Positions 27,157 through 35,774 of a stretch of DNA of 64,000 bases are shown piece by piece (position 1 is the stretch's first letter; each line of letters opens with the position of its first letter). The position numbers were made by a program, and so were the translations under genes. This DNA is from Pseudanabaena mucicola FACHB-723. GTDB taxonomy: Bacteria; Cyanobacteriota; Cyanobacteriia; Pseudanabaenales; Pseudanabaenaceae. Below the pieces are notes generated by a model. The model was not told where the DNA came from and ran no database searches. It saw nothing but the letters and a program-made list of their open reading frames with translations. Location: contig NZ_JACJQB010000003.1 of assembly GCF_014696385.1 (NCBI RefSeq), positions 62,001 to 126,000 of the forward strand, given 5' to 3'.

Positions 27157-29325
27157 ATGTCTGCTAATTATTCCGAAACTTCTGTCGAATGGATGCAAAT
27201 GCGATCGCAGATTTTGCAACCCTACCTCGTTACCAAGGCAGAACGGGGAATTATTGGTAAAAGCCGCTATGCCACACGTTTACGCCAACAAATCAAGCAA
27301 GCCAGTGAAGACCATCAATCGGTGCTGATTTTGGGTGAACCGGGATTAGATAAAGATAATATTGCCGCCCTGATTCATTTCAACTCTGCTAATCGGCGGG
27401 AATCGATCGCCAAAATCAATTGCAGTCTGATTCAAGCAAATGGCGCTGAGCTATTTGGGCGGACAGGGATGAATCAAGGTCTATTGGCATATTTGGGTAA
27501 GGGAACTTTAGTTTTAAATAATGTGCAGGAGTTGCCCAAGGAGCTAATTCCGCAAATCGAACAACTGCTAGAAAAGGGAACATTTAAGCCTGTTGGTAGT
27601 GATGAGTTGGCGAGCTGTGAAGCAAGGATCATCATGGTTTCAGAGAAACAAAAGTCCTTACGCAATTCATTGATTCACCATTCCATTAAAGTGCCATCAT
27701 TAAGGGTGCGAAAAGTTGATATTCAACCCCATGTGGAGTATTACATTAGTTTATTCTGTCGCGATCGCGGGATTCCTAAACCCACCATCACCGCCGAAGC
27801 CCTTCGCAGTCTCCAAAGTTATGACTTTATCGGTAATTTACAAGAGCTACAACTTTTAGTCGAACGAGCGATCTTACAAGCACAGGGATCACAATCGCTA
27901 GACGAATCAGTATTTTGGGCAACTCAACCCAAGGGTAAAAAGTTTCGCTTCAATCTGCTCAATGCCTATCCCAATCTTCGCAATTTCTTACGCAGTGATT
28001 GGTTTCCTACCCGTATCAACTATGGATTTACCTTAGGTTTTTTCGCGATTGTGGTCGCCACCCTATTTCTGGCACCCCAAACTCGCGATCGCAATATTGC
28101 TTTAAACATGTTTTGGGCATGGTGGTGGCCCATAATTTTAATTGCTTTTCCCTTTGTCGGGAGGCTCTGGTGTTCTATCTGTCCATTCATGATTTATGGG
28201 GAGGTCGTGCAGAAATTATCCCTATGGCTATTTCCCCGTCAACTGCAACCATGGAACCGAGATCTGTCTGAGCGATGGGGTGGCTGGTTTCTATTTGGTC
28301 TATTTGTAATCATTTATCTATGGGAAGAGCTATGGGATTTACAAAATACTGCCTATCTGTCTGCCTATCTATTGTTACTAATTACCGCAGGTGCAGTGAT
28401 TTGCTCACTCATTTTTGAGCGTCGATACTGGTGTCGCTACCTCTGTCCAATTGGTGGCATGAATGGATTATTTGCCAAGCTCTCGATGACCGAACTCCGC
28501 GCCCAGCAAGGAACTTGTTCGGCGGAATGTACCACCTATCAATGCTATAAAGGGGGCGCACAAAAAGGAGAAGGATTAGAAACCAATGGATGTCCGCTCT
28601 ATTCTCATCCTGCCCAACTGCAAGAAAATCGCGACTGCGTGCTGTGTATGACCTGTCTCAAGGCATGTCCCCATCGATCGGTCGAGTTCAATCTTCGCCC
28701 TCCCGCGATTGAATTGTGGACTACCCATATTCCCCGCACCTATGAAGTTGCGCTATTGCTATTACTGCTTGGTGGTGCATTTTTGCACCGATTGCCAGAG
28801 ATTTCCCTCACATTGGGTTTATCTACTAGCTTTACACCATTCTTTCCCCATTTAGGTCTATCCATCACAATCTTGCTCATGACTGCGGCAATCCCTTTAG
28901 CGGCTCACCAAATAATGCGATCGCTATATTGGTTCACTATCATTTTGAAAAAGAACTGTGAATCTTGGCAAATGCCGATCCCCCTCAATGTCTACAAGCC
29001 GAAACCCTTTATCCAAGTTGCCTACGGATATTTACCCCTCGCCTTAGGCGCAAATCTTGCCCATTATCTGCGTCTCTTTTTAGAAGAATCTGGTCGATTA
29101 CTGCCCGTCACTTGGGCAACTATTGGTCTTGATGGTGCAACATTACCAGTGGTCGTCGCACATCCTGCTGTCATTGCATTCTTACAGGCAGTCACCTTAA
29201 TTTTTGCAGTATTGCTCACATGGATACTCACTCAAAAGATTGCCCGCCAACCTTGGCAATCACTGTTACCTCACCATGTCAGCACATTGCTTTTTGCGAT
29301 CGCATTATGGACAATTGTTATTTAA
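27157..29325 (+). CDS. Degenerate sigma-54-activator AAA+ domain fused to NapH/NosR-like membrane polyferredoxin
   Basis: The 722-residue product has two parts. Residues 25-250 align by pattern with the central AAA+ domain of NtrC-type activators, but the key residues are damaged. Walker A reads GEPGLDKD (60-67) instead of GESGTGKE, Walker B ends LVLNN (118-122) instead of LDE, and the GAFTGA loop is missing. It still has ELFGRTG at 98-104 and FIGNLQELQ at 224-232. Residues 285-720 hold about nine membrane helices and ferredoxin-like cysteines: C339/C342, C426/C430, C454/C458/C463/C479, and C494-x2-C-x2-C-x3-C504-P. The start at 27157 is preferred. ATG 27139 or TTG 27121 are alternatives. The protein probably passes electrons at the membrane. 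Confidence 0.85.
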   Translation: MSANYSETSVEWMQMRSQILQPYLVTKAERGIIGKSRYATRLRQQIKQASEDHQSVLILGEPGLDKDNIAALIHFNSANRRESIAKINCSLIQANGAELFGRTGMNQGLLAYLGKGTLVLNNVQELPKELIPQIEQLLEKGTFKPVGSDELASCEARIIMVSEKQKSLRNSLIHHSIKVPSLRVRKVDIQPHVEYYISLFCRDRGIPKPTITAEALRSLQSYDFIGNLQELQLLVERAILQAQGSQSLDESVFWATQPKGKKFRFNLLNAYPNLRNFLRSDWFPTRINYGFTLGFFAIVVATLFLAPQTRDRNIALNMFWAWWWPIILIAFPFVGRLWCSICPFMIYGEVVQKLSLWLFPRQLQPWNRDLSERWGGWFLFGLFVIIYLWEELWDLQNTAYLSAYLLLLITAGAVICSLIFERRYWCRYLCPIGGMNGLFAKLSMTELRAQQGTCSAECTTYQCYKGGAQKGEGLETNGCPLYSHPAQLQENRDCVLCMTCLKACPHRSVEFNLRPPAIELWTTHIPRTYEVALLLLLLGGAFLHRLPEISLTLGLSTSFTPFFPHLGLSITILLMTAAIPLAAHQIMRSLYWFTIILKKNCESWQMPIPLNVYKPKPFIQVAYGYLPLALGANLAHYLRLFLEESGRLLPVTWATIGLDGATLPVVVAHPAVIAFLQAVTLIFAVLLTWILTQKIARQPWQSLLPHHVSTLLFAIALWTIVI

Positions 29326-29391
29326 AAATCATCCATATTTTTTATTTTTATAAGAATCTATAGAAACATCAGCACAATAAAAAAGTAAGAT

Positions 29392-29432
29392 CAAAAGAGA
29401 TTTGCGGCGCGAAGCGCCGCAAATCTCTTTTG
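29392..29432. repeat. 19-bp perfect palindrome between the AAA+/polyferredoxin and BMP genes
   Basis: CAAAAGAGATTTGCGGCGC (29392-29410) pairs perfectly with 29414-29432 around GAA. The core TTGCGGCGC-GAA-GCGCCGCAA is identical to that of the hairpin after trpE (44018-44052). It lies 67 bp after the upstream stop and may terminate it. The rest of the 247-bp gap is AT-rich. Confidence 0.8.
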
Positions 29433-29572
29433 GTTTACACCTTAAAAATCTAATTAATATTAAATCTCAAACTATAACAACTTTAATTTTCAATAACTTT
29501 CAGGCATATTTGCCAATCCTGTAATATAGTGTCGATCAATACAAAACATGACAATAAAACTTAAATTAATCC

Positions 29573-30817
29573 ATGGGGCTAATCACTAATAGACTTACAT
29601 CTTTAGTTTCCATCAAGCAATTATGGCTACCAGCGCTGGTGGGAATACTCGCTGGAGCATGTAACAACACTTCTTCAAATACTTCGTCAATAGATGCATC
29701 TAAGGCTAATAAATTTGATGTGGCAATGATTTTAGTTGGACGTAGAAATGATTCGGGATGGAATCAAGCGCATTATGAAGCTACACAATATGTAGTTGAA
29801 AAACAACCAGATATTCAGTTTAAGTATGTTGATCAAGTCAATCCTGGCGATCGTCCTAACCTCAAAGCTTCTGAAGTTGCTGATGATCTGATCGCCAAAG
29901 GTGCAAAGCTAGTAATTTTTAATTCCGATGACTTTAAAGACGACGCACTAGCCACTGCAAAAAAACATCCTAACGTTTCTATAATTCATTCCAGTGGCGA
30001 CTACGCTTGGAAAGAAGGAAAGAACTTTAAAAATCAACCCAATCTGGGCAATGTCATGCCTCAAATCGAGTATGGCAAAATGATCGCAGGTTGTTCTGCC
30101 GCGCTTAGCTCCGAAACAGGCAAGATCGGTTATGTTGGCCCTGTAATTAATGATGAAACTCGTAGATTAGCATCGGCTAGCTATTTAGGTGCGCGATATT
30201 GCTGGCAAAACTATCGCAAAAAGAATCCCAATGATTTAACCTTTAAAGTCGTCTGGATTGGGTTTTGGTTCAATATTCCAGGCAAGACTCTTGACCCAAG
30301 TAAAGTAACTAGCGATTTTTACAACAGTGGTTTTGACGTAGTGTTAAGTGGTATTGATACCCCAGAAGTATCAATTCAAACCAAGAAAGCTGTAGAAGCT
30401 GGCAAAAAAGTTAAGTTCCTACACTATGACATCAAAACTGGTTGCAACCTCGCACCAGAGCTTTGTATCGGAGTTCCCTATTACAACTGGGGGCCTGCTT
30501 ACCTTGAGCAAATCACTAAAGCTAAAGATGGGAAATTTACAGGCGAATTTATTTCAGGTGCGCCAGATTGGAAAGATTTAAACAATGTTGATACTTCAGC
30601 AGTTGGCTTTGTAAAAGGAAAAGCCCTAACCCCTGAAAATGACAAGTTATTAACAGGATTTATCACTGGTTTAGGCAATGGCAGCATCAATCTTTACAAG
30701 GGGCCTCTCAACTATCAAGATGGCAGCCCTTTTCTCAAAGAGGGGGAGACTGCTACACCACAGCAAATTTGGTATTTCGGCAAACTATTGCAAGGTATTC
30801 AGGGAGCTAGCAAATAA
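29573..30817 (+). CDS. BMP-family substrate-binding lipoprotein
   Basis: The 414-residue product has a lipoprotein signal (LPALVGILAGAC, lipidated Cys30) followed by a BMP/PnrA/Med-type periplasmic-binding domain. Family elements are VAMILVGRRNDSGWNQAHY, the GWNQ substrate segment, the VSIIHSSGDY strand, GKMIAGCSAALSSETGKIGYVGPV and the C-terminal PLNYQDGSPFLKEGE. BMP proteins bind nucleosides or related ligands for ABC uptake, and some act as sensors. No ABC permease or ATPase genes lie next to it. The start ATG at 29573 is the only one close to the signal peptide. Confidence 0.9.
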   Translation: MGLITNRLTSLVSIKQLWLPALVGILAGACNNTSSNTSSIDASKANKFDVAMILVGRRNDSGWNQAHYEATQYVVEKQPDIQFKYVDQVNPGDRPNLKASEVADDLIAKGAKLVIFNSDDFKDDALATAKKHPNVSIIHSSGDYAWKEGKNFKNQPNLGNVMPQIEYGKMIAGCSAALSSETGKIGYVGPVINDETRRLASASYLGARYCWQNYRKKNPNDLTFKVVWIGFWFNIPGKTLDPSKVTSDFYNSGFDVVLSGIDTPEVSIQTKKAVEAGKKVKFLHYDIKTGCNLAPELCIGVPYYNWGPAYLEQITKAKDGKFTGEFISGAPDWKDLNNVDTSAVGFVKGKALTPENDKLLTGFITGLGNGSINLYKGPLNYQDGSPFLKEGETATPQQIWYFGKLLQGIQGASK

Positions 30818-31042
30818 TCATAATAATTAAAACGATTAACTTTTTTATGATTAATTTGTCTATAAATCATCTCATAAATATAATTTATAGGATGGTTTAT
30901 AGGTGGACTCTAGATTAATCTTGCAATCAGGCTTGTATAGTGAATACTTTTCATAATTATATGGGTATGATCTTATTCTAAATCTACAAATTAGATTTAT
31001 ACCCTTTAAAATCTATACTAAACATTTACCATAACCGTTTAA
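30818..31042 (+). other. 225-bp AT-rich gap before the taxis locus
   Basis: This gap separates the BMP gene from the first taxis gene. It contains an imperfect inverted repeat, CTATAAATCATC (30860-30871) with 30891-30902 (one mismatch). It also has a weak promoter-like pair, TTGTAT (30933-30938) and TTATAT (30957-30962), with 18-bp spacing. The promoter of the taxis operon should be here, but the elements are too weak to assign. Confidence 0.35.
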
Positions 31043-32230
31043 GTGGACACATCAACTAACACTCAACTTACGTTTATTCAAGATTTGAAACATCTCCATA
31101 CGATGTTTCAAAAAGATACTGGTGAAGTGGTGGTGACTGTAGCGGGCGAAGAACTACTTATTTGGAATATATATTTTTATCTTGGACGTTTGGTGTATGC
31201 CACAGGGGGGAATCATCGCGTTCGCAGATTGGTAAGAGCATTGCGTCAGCATTCTGAGAATGTGAATATTCAGGAGCTGCTTGATGCTGCTGACCCTAAT
31301 ATTGATGCGTGGGAAATTTCGGTGATTGAACACGCAATTCAATCTCAACAAATAACTACCGATCAAGCTCGATCAATTATCCAAACGAGTATTCATGAAG
31401 TCTTTTACAGCCTAAGTGACCAAAAGAAAACTAAGGCAGCATGGAATTCCTTAGAATCTCTCAGTTTTAAGCCGATTGTGGCTTTGTCTACTGTCCAAAC
31501 ACTAGATAATGTTGCTGCGGCTCAGTTGCGATGGCAACAGGCTGGGTTATCCCATGTCCAGAATATGATTCAGGGATTTTCATTTGAACTGGCTCCCTAC
31601 ATTGCGAATCCAGATCAGCTAGATGTGATGGTTAAGGCTGAAGCAATTACCGAAAAAACCTACAAAACCCTCAAGAAGATCCTCAACGGCAAAAATACGC
31701 TGTGGGATTTGGCGATTTTGATGCACTGTTCAATGATTGCCGTCATGCGATCGCTATTACCCCTAGTGGTCGATGGAATTGTTGCTTTTAAGGAGGTTTC
31801 GGACTGGTCATCACTTAATAAAAAAACACGTACTAGCGCAAAACCTGAAAGTAGCCGAGGACTAATTGCTTGTATTGATGATAGTCCACAGGTGGCTCTG
31901 GAAATGCGTAGTATTCTGGAGCCAATGGGCTATGAGGTTCTAGGAATTACTGATCCTTTACAAAGCGTAAGTACCCTATTACAAAGAAAACCAGATTTGA
32001 TTTTTCTGGATTTAGTGATGCCAAATACCAATGGTTATGAGTTGTGTACTTTCTTAAGAAAAACGACAACTTTCCAAGACATTCCCATTGTCATTCTCAC
32101 AGGTCGGGATGGCATGATTGACCGAGTAAGGGCAAAAATGGCGGGATCTTCAGATTTCTTAAGTAAACCGCCAGACCCTACCAAGGTTTTGCAGATTCTC
32201 GGTAAGTTTCTACCAGTGGAAACAAAATAG
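31043..32230 (+). CDS. PATAN-domain response regulator (PixG/PilG-type)
   Basis: The 395-residue protein has an N-terminal PATAN (PatA N-terminus) region and a C-terminal receiver domain. The receiver shows IACIDDSPQVALEM (acidic pocket), the phosphoacceptor Asp323 in IFLDLVMPNTNGYEL, the switch Thr in VILTGRDG and Lys in LSKPPDP. PATAN-REC proteins set the activity or polarity of type IV pili in cyanobacterial phototaxis. The start is a GTG at 31043 without a clear ribosome site. A later ATG at codon 20 is possible but would cut the domain. It is the first gene of a seven-gene taxis locus that runs to 42380. Confidence 0.9.
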   Translation: MDTSTNTQLTFIQDLKHLHTMFQKDTGEVVVTVAGEELLIWNIYFYLGRLVYATGGNHRVRRLVRALRQHSENVNIQELLDAADPNIDAWEISVIEHAIQSQQITTDQARSIIQTSIHEVFYSLSDQKKTKAAWNSLESLSFKPIVALSTVQTLDNVAAAQLRWQQAGLSHVQNMIQGFSFELAPYIANPDQLDVMVKAEAITEKTYKTLKKILNGKNTLWDLAILMHCSMIAVMRSLLPLVVDGIVAFKEVSDWSSLNKKTRTSAKPESSRGLIACIDDSPQVALEMRSILEPMGYEVLGITDPLQSVSTLLQRKPDLIFLDLVMPNTNGYELCTFLRKTTTFQDIPIVILTGRDGMIDRVRAKMAGSSDFLSKPPDPTKVLQILGKFLPVETK

Positions 32231-32288
32231 TTTGCTTAATAACACTTGATTCAAAAACGATTAAAAAACATAAGGAAATAGCTTAGAT

Positions 32289-32654
32289 ATGAGTATGATC
32301 TTGGTCGTCGAAGACACAATGACTCAAGCAGAAATTATTACAGGTGGCTTGAAGAATGCTGGCTTTATTACGGTTTTAGCGATGAGTGGTGATGAAGCTA
32401 GGGCAAAAATTAGCCAACAGAAACCCAGTGCGATTATTTTGGATGTAGTTTTGCCAAATGAGAGTGGATTTGAGTTGTGTCGAGATTTGAAGGATAAGCC
32501 TGAAACTAAAGATATTCCCGTTATTCTTTGCTCAACCAAGAGTGGTGAGATGGATAAATTTTGGGGTATGAAGCAGGGAGCTTCGGCTTATCTGACTAAG
32601 CCCGTTGATGTGGCGGAATTGGTTCGCACAATTAAATTACTAGTGAAAGATTAG
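32289..32654 (+). CDS. Single-domain response regulator (PixH/PilH, CheY-like)
   Basis: The 121-residue protein is a bare receiver domain with Asp9 and Glu8 in VVEDTMTQ, phosphoacceptor Asp52 in IILDVVLPNESG, the Thr/Ser switch in LCSTKSGE and Lys104 in LTKPVDV. Such proteins act with the PATAN regulator as phosphate sinks or output proteins for pilus motors. It lies 58 bp after the PATAN gene and 13 bp before the CheW gene. Confidence 0.93.
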   Translation: MSMILVVEDTMTQAEIITGGLKNAGFITVLAMSGDEARAKISQQKPSAIILDVVLPNESGFELCRDLKDKPETKDIPVILCSTKSGEMDKFWGMKQGASAYLTKPVDVAELVRTIKLLVKD

Positions 32655-32667
32655 GATTGCGATCGCT

Positions 32668-33204
32668 ATGGCTAATCAGATCGTTGAAAGTCAAACAAAA
32701 TCGACGGGGCTTGTTGGTGCTCGACCGCAAAACTCTAGGGAGAATGACCAGTTTTTGACGTTTACGCTTGCTTCAGATCAGCAGGGTTTGTTGCCCACAA
32801 GTCAATTATTAGAAATTGTCAGAGTTGATTTGTCAGAGATAACTGCGATCGCAGGTTTGTCGCCTAGTGTGATGGGTATATATAACTGGCGTGGCGATGT
32901 GACTTGGGTTGTTGATTTAGCTAGCCTATTGGGATATGCACCTCTGTATACCCAAGCATACAGACTCAAAAAATTTCAAGATAAGTGCCACGTTCTATTT
33001 TTGAAGAGTCAGGACATGGTGATTGGAATAGCTGTACAGCAAGTTGGTCAAGTGATGAAATGCGACAGCTCAAAACTGCAAAAGTCAGGGATTTCATTTA
33101 GTAATCCCATCTTGGCAGATGTTTGCCATGGTTACTGGCTCAACCCTGACAACGAAGCGCTGTTGGTGCTAGATGGTCATGCAATTATGCGAAATGTGCA
33201 ATAA
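32668..33204 (+). CDS. CheW-type adaptor (PixI/PilI)
   Basis: The 178-residue protein has the CheW fold, starting with a flexible 30-residue leader and then FLTFTLASDQQGLLPTSQLLEIVRV and GLSPSVMGIYNWRGDVTWVVDLASLLGY, the region that contacts CheA. CheW links receptors to the kinase in the array. The start ATG is 32668. It sits between the two receivers and the receptors, as in pixGHIJL loci. A 110-bp AT-rich gap then precedes the first receptor gene. Confidence 0.93.
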   Translation: MANQIVESQTKSTGLVGARPQNSRENDQFLTFTLASDQQGLLPTSQLLEIVRVDLSEITAIAGLSPSVMGIYNWRGDVTWVVDLASLLGYAPLYTQAYRLKKFQDKCHVLFLKSQDMVIGIAVQQVGQVMKCDSSKLQKSGISFSNPILADVCHGYWLNPDNEALLVLDGHAIMRNVQ

Positions 33205-33314
33205 CTCTGTTTGCCCAATATTTTTAATGGAGTTTGTAGTTTTTATATAAGTTTTTATATTTTCCGTGTTTCTAGATTTTTTAAGAAATTTGAATAACTT
33301 GAGGAGACAAACCA

Positions 33315-35639
33315 ATGCTAACCCAAAACAACGCGTCCGCCAATGAAGAAGCCAGTGGGTCAATTTCAATTGGAGATTTAGGAACGGAACTAGAGGAGGT
33401 TCTAATTGATGACGATAGCTTATTTCAGTCTGAGCCAAAACCGAGGAAAATCAAATGGCGATCGCTGACCTTACGCACTAAAGCCACATTACTAGCAATT
33501 GCGATTAGTACAGTGCCTGTGGTTCTCATTGGTGGTGTGGCGGCTTATCTATCTAGTGTGTCCCTAGAAGAAAGAATTCGGGCAACACAACTACAGAAAA
33601 CTAATGCGATCGTCGATAAAATTAATCGCTTTGTGTATGAGCGGTATGGTGACATTCAAGTGTTAGCAGCTCATCCCATTATCACGAATTCTAAGGTACA
33701 GGCAGTTTTGCCCCAGACAGAAAGAGAAGCTGTACTCAATGACTATACTGCAACTTACGGAGTCTATGACCTAGTTGCTTTTGCAAATCTAAATGGGATC
33801 ACCACAATTCGCTCCACGTCTACCCAAGACCCCAACGCTAGCATTAAAGATAGTGACTTCTTTAAAAATGTAATTGCCAAAGGAACTCCATTTATTACGC
33901 AGCCAGTGCAGTCTTCCACTGACAAAAGTGTCAGTTTAATCATAGCTGCGCCAGTAAAAGAAAATGGCACAGATAAGTTGATTGGGGTAATGCGATCGCA
34001 AATTCCTGTTGATCGTCTGAGTGAAATTGTCGAAGGAAGTATCACTGAGCAGGATGAGTACCATATTCTTGATGGTAATGGCAAAATCATTCTCGCTAAG
34101 GAAAAATCTCAAGAGAACCGCCAAGCTCAAGATGACTTTCCTAAACTCGCTGCCGCAATCAATGCTAAAACCACCACAACCGAGCAACTAGTCGATCAAT
34201 TTAATGGTAAAGAGCAAGTCGTAACCTATGTACCATTATCCACCTATCGCAATATGCCTAATCTCAATCTGGGGATTTTAATTGCGCTCGATGTTGACTT
34301 TGCATTTAGATCTAACAGAGATATCATCATCGCTTTTGCCACAGGTACAGGCTTAACCGCTCTAGTCGTCGGTTTCCTTGCGACCTTATTGGTTAATCGG
34401 GGCTTGAAGCCAATTCAGAACGCTGCGGATGTGGTTACCAAAATTGGTCAGGGTGATCTAGATACGCGCATGGAAGTAGCCAGTGAAGATGAGCTAGGCA
34501 TCTTGTCTATCAACATCAACGCGATGGCAGAGCAGCTCAAATACCTCAGTGACATCCAACAGCAGGAAGCGGAAAGGTTGGAAAATGCACGTCAAGAAGC
34601 TAGGGCAGAAGCCGATGAACGGGCGGAGCAACAAAGACAGGAAAAAGAATTCTTGCAGCGTCGAGCTTTGGAATTGTTGATGGAAGTAGACCCCGTTAGT
34701 CGTGGTGACTTGACGATTCGGGCAAACGTAACTGCTGACGAAGTTGGCACGATCGCCGACTCCTATAATGCGATTATCCGTAACCTTCGTAAACTGGTAA
34801 TGGAAGTACAAGACGCTTCTACCTCTGTAAGCCAAACTGCAACCAGTAAAGAAATGTCAGTGCGATCGGTATCTAATGAAGCGCTGAAGCAGTCAGAATC
34901 GATTAACTCGGCACTTCAAGAAGTTAAGTTAATGGCAGAATCGAGCCGAGGCGTGGAAAACAAAGCAAAACAAGCAGAACAGGAAATGCAAGTGACTGTG
35001 ACCTTCCTACAAGAGGGGAATGAAGCCATGAACCGCACAGTGGAAGGGATTTCCGAAATTCGCGAAACTGTGTCAGAAACAGCGAAGAAGGTAAAACGTT
35101 TAGGTGAAACCTCTCAAAAGATTTCGCGGATTGTCAACTTGATTAGTAACTTTGCTGCCCAAACCAACCTGTTGGCACTGAATGCCGCGATTGAGGCAGC
35201 TCGTGCTGGTGAAGAGGGTCGCGGTTTTAGTGTCGTTGCCGAAGAAGTCCGAGACCTAGCTGAACAATCAGCCGCATCGACAGCGGAAATCGAACAACTT
35301 GTGGAAGAAATTCAAGCCCAAACCAATGAAGTCGTATCGGCAATGGAAACAGGTACAGAACAAGTTGTGATGGGTACAAAACTAGTCCAAAATGCCCGTG
35401 AGAAATTGAATCAAATTGCGACGGTTAGTAGACAAGTTAACTCGATTGTGCGCGAAATTGCGATCGCAGCAGATATGCAAACCCAAACCTCGGATCGGAT
35501 GGGCGAAACCATGCAGGGTATCGCGGCAATTGCTGAAGATACATCGAAACAATCAGAGGATGTAGCAAAGTCCTTCGCAGAATTGCTGCAAGTTGCTCAA
35601 GACTTACAGGTGAGCGTTGCTCAGTTCAAGGTCGCCTAA
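33315..35639 (+). CDS. Methyl-accepting taxis receptor with Cache-like sensor and double HAMP
   Basis: The 774-residue receptor has a 55-residue cytoplasmic N-tail, TM1 (57-80), an extracytoplasmic region (about 82-336), TM2 (337-360), HAMP1 (361-410) and a second HAMP-like unit (about 457-505, [20 protein letters not shown]). The signalling hairpin follows, with the conserved tip [20 protein letters not shown]. The sensor region contains [19 protein letters not shown] and FQLIGVMR-type ([10 protein letters not shown]) segments, which match the Cache superfamily. No GAF or phytochrome-type cysteine is visible, unlike the cyanobacteriochrome receptor PixJ. It is the fourth gene of the locus and is followed 135 bp later by a paralogue. 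Confidence 0.92.
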   Translation: MLTQNNASANEEASGSISIGDLGTELEEVLIDDDSLFQSEPKPRKIKWRSLTLRTKATLLAIAISTVPVVLIGGVAAYLSSVSLEERIRATQLQKTNAIVDKINRFVYERYGDIQVLAAHPIITNSKVQAVLPQTEREAVLNDYTATYGVYDLVAFANLNGITTIRSTSTQDPNASIKDSDFFKNVIAKGTPFITQPVQSSTDKSVSLIIAAPVKENGTDKLIGVMRSQIPVDRLSEIVEGSITEQDEYHILDGNGKIILAKEKSQENRQAQDDFPKLAAAINAKTTTTEQLVDQFNGKEQVVTYVPLSTYRNMPNLNLGILIALDVDFAFRSNRDIIIAFATGTGLTALVVGFLATLLVNRGLKPIQNAADVVTKIGQGDLDTRMEVASEDELGILSININAMAEQLKYLSDIQQQEAERLENARQEARAEADERAEQQRQEKEFLQRRALELLMEVDPVSRGDLTIRANVTADEVGTIADSYNAIIRNLRKLVMEVQDASTSVSQTATSKEMSVRSVSNEALKQSESINSALQEVKLMAESSRGVENKAKQAEQEMQVTVTFLQEGNEAMNRTVEGISEIRETVSETAKKVKRLGETSQKISRIVNLISNFAAQTNLLALNAAIEAARAGEEGRGFSVVAEEVRDLAEQSAASTAEIEQLVEEIQAQTNEVVSAMETGTEQVVMGTKLVQNAREKLNQIATVSRQVNSIVREIAIAADMQTQTSDRMGETMQGIAAIAEDTSKQSEDVAKSFAELLQVAQDLQVSVAQFKVA

Positions 35640-35774
35640 TCTCCTCAATCCGATAGATTCTCCATTCATTTTTGAGAACTCAAGGAGATTTATAAAAGTA
35701 AGTTCTCTTGATTAAATATGGAATTTAGGGAATCTAAACTTATCCAATATTGAATATCTGTCATAGAGCGCATT

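Noticed and set aside
27157-29325. Annotation of the AAA+ region as a working sigma-54 transcription activator
   Set aside because: The Walker B acidic pair and GAFTGA loop are missing, there is no DNA-binding helix-turn-helix at the C-terminus, and the protein continues into membrane helices.
30933-30962. Promoter of the taxis operon (TTGTAT and TTATAT)
   Set aside because: Spacing of 18 is acceptable but both boxes match poorly, so I mention it only in the gap entry and not as a promoter feature.
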